A model generated the notes under the pieces. That model searched no databases, was not told where the DNA came from, and saw nothing but the letters and a program-made list of their open reading frames with translations. Below, in pieces: positions 19,621 through 20,246 of a stretch of DNA of 20,246 bases; within the stretch, counting starts at the first letter, position 1; the number at the start of each line of letters is the position of its first letter. Source of the stretch: Deltaproteobacteria bacterium. Lineage in GTDB: Bacteria; Desulfobacterota; Syntrophia; Syntrophales; Smithellaceae. Made by a program: the position numbers and the translations under genes. The stretch covers positions 1 to 20,246 of the forward strand of contig SBEK01000057.1 of NCBI GenBank assembly GCA_009668925.1, in the 5' to 3' direction.

Positions 19621-20246
19621 TTGCTAGAGGGATTAGGCGGCGTTTCTAAAATACCGGAATTGCAGAGAAGAATTTTATTTACACTTCTTCTTCTGGCCGT
19701 TTATCGTGTCGGTGTCTTTATTCCCACCCCGGGGATTGACAACACCGCATTGCTGGCTTTTTTTGAACATGCCCGCGGTTCCATGCTGGGGCTGATGGAT
19801 CTGTTTGCGGGCGGCGCGCTCAGCACATTTTCGATTTTTGCTCTCGGCATTATGCCTTACATCACCTCGTCGATTATCATTAATTTGTTGACCGTCGCCA
19901 TTCCGCATCTGGAAAAGCTTTCCAAAGAAGGCGAAAACGGACGCAGGAAAATCACCCAGTACACGCGTTACGGCACCGTCGGGTTAAGCATTATTCAGGG
20001 ATTCGGCATCGCGTGGGGATTGCAGCACATGGCGAGTCCGTCCGGCGCCCCCATTGTTTTGAATGCCGGCTGGTCGTTTATTTTAATGACGATTATTACG
20101 CTGACGTCCGGTACCGCCTTCTTAATGTGGCTCGGTGAAACCATTACGGAAAAGGGAATCGGCAACGGTATCTCGCTGATTATTTTTGCTGGAATTGTCT
20201 GTAATTTGCCCGGAGCGATCGGTAATACGTGGACGTTGTATACATC
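19621..20246 (+). CDS. secY: Protein translocase channel SecY, 3' end cut by window
   Basis: SecY is the inner-membrane channel of the Sec translocase, working with SecE, SecG and SecA. From TTG 19621 the frame stays open to the edge, giving 208 residues, about half of a usual 430-445. The start reads LEGLGGVSKIPELQRRILFTLLLLAVYRVG, close to the family N-terminus. The TPGID turn, the plug region (FAGGALSTFSIFALGIMPYI), and helices TM2-TM5 can be followed, including the KGIGNGISLIIF stretch. GAAGAGGT at 19605-19612, in the rplO end, is the likely ribosome binding site. No upstream ATG or GTG fits better. Confidence 0.97.
   Translation, partial: MLEGLGGVSKIPELQRRILFTLLLLAVYRVGVFIPTPGIDNTALLAFFEHARGSMLGLMDLFAGGALSTFSIFALGIMPYITSSIIINLLTVAIPHLEKLSKEGENGRRKITQYTRYGTVGLSIIQGFGIAWGLQHMASPSGAPIVLNAGWSFILMTIITLTSGTAFLMWLGETITEKGIGNGISLIIFAGIVCNLPGAIGNTWTLYT

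Noticed and set aside
19675..19908. 77-codon open frame on the minus strand near the right edge
   Set aside because: It lies opposite secY, which is clearly coding on the + strand through the window end.

Overview
The window is one uninterrupted housekeeping gene cluster, all on the + strand: the end of the beta operon (rpoB-rpoC) followed by a joined str-S10-spc ribosomal protein cluster that runs into secY. It holds 27 protein genes, of which rpoB is cut at the left edge and secY at the right edge. I see no RNA genes, mobile elements, CRISPR arrays, pseudogenes or intrinsic terminators. No gap between genes exceeds about 105 bases.

The organism is a bacterium of roughly 50% GC. RpoB carries the large lineage-specific insertions, and RpoC has an insertion in the trigger loop that aligns by eye with the proteobacterial beta-prime SI3 domain. 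S14 is the short four-cysteine (zinc) form, and L24 ends in a four-cysteine ribbon. Together with the general look of EF-Tu, S10 and SecY, this suggests a deltaproteobacterium (Desulfobacterota), perhaps Syntrophales-like. That placement is from memory of the families, not from a search.

Layout: 1-4088 rpoB (start missing), 4134-8228 rpoC, then a 103-base gap with a possible promoter and a hairpin. Next come rpsL, rpsG and tuf (8332-10442). The S10 block follows at 10468-15516: rpsJ, rplC, rplD, rplW, rplB, rpsS, rplV, rpsC, rplP, rpmC, rpsQ. The spc block runs from 15563 to the end: rplN, rplX, rplE, rpsN (zinc type), rpsH, rplF, rplR, rpsE, rpmD, rplO, secY. Gene order matches the widely conserved bacterial order except for one clear difference: fusA (elongation factor G) is not between rpsG and tuf.

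The genes make the catalytic core of RNA polymerase, the tRNA-delivery factor EF-Tu, 23 ribosomal proteins, and the membrane channel of the Sec translocase. Very short gaps, two overlaps (rplD/rplW and rplP/rpmC) and stop codons embedded in ribosome binding sites point to co-transcription and translational coupling. Gaps where the E. coli autoregulatory sites for S7 (rpsL-rpsG) and L4 (before rpsJ) lie are only 15 and 25 bases here. The larger structured gaps are rpoC-rpsL and rpsJ-rplC, so regulation may be placed differently. I found no convincing previously undescribed system; the items worth a second look are the missing fusA and a few structured intergenic spacers.
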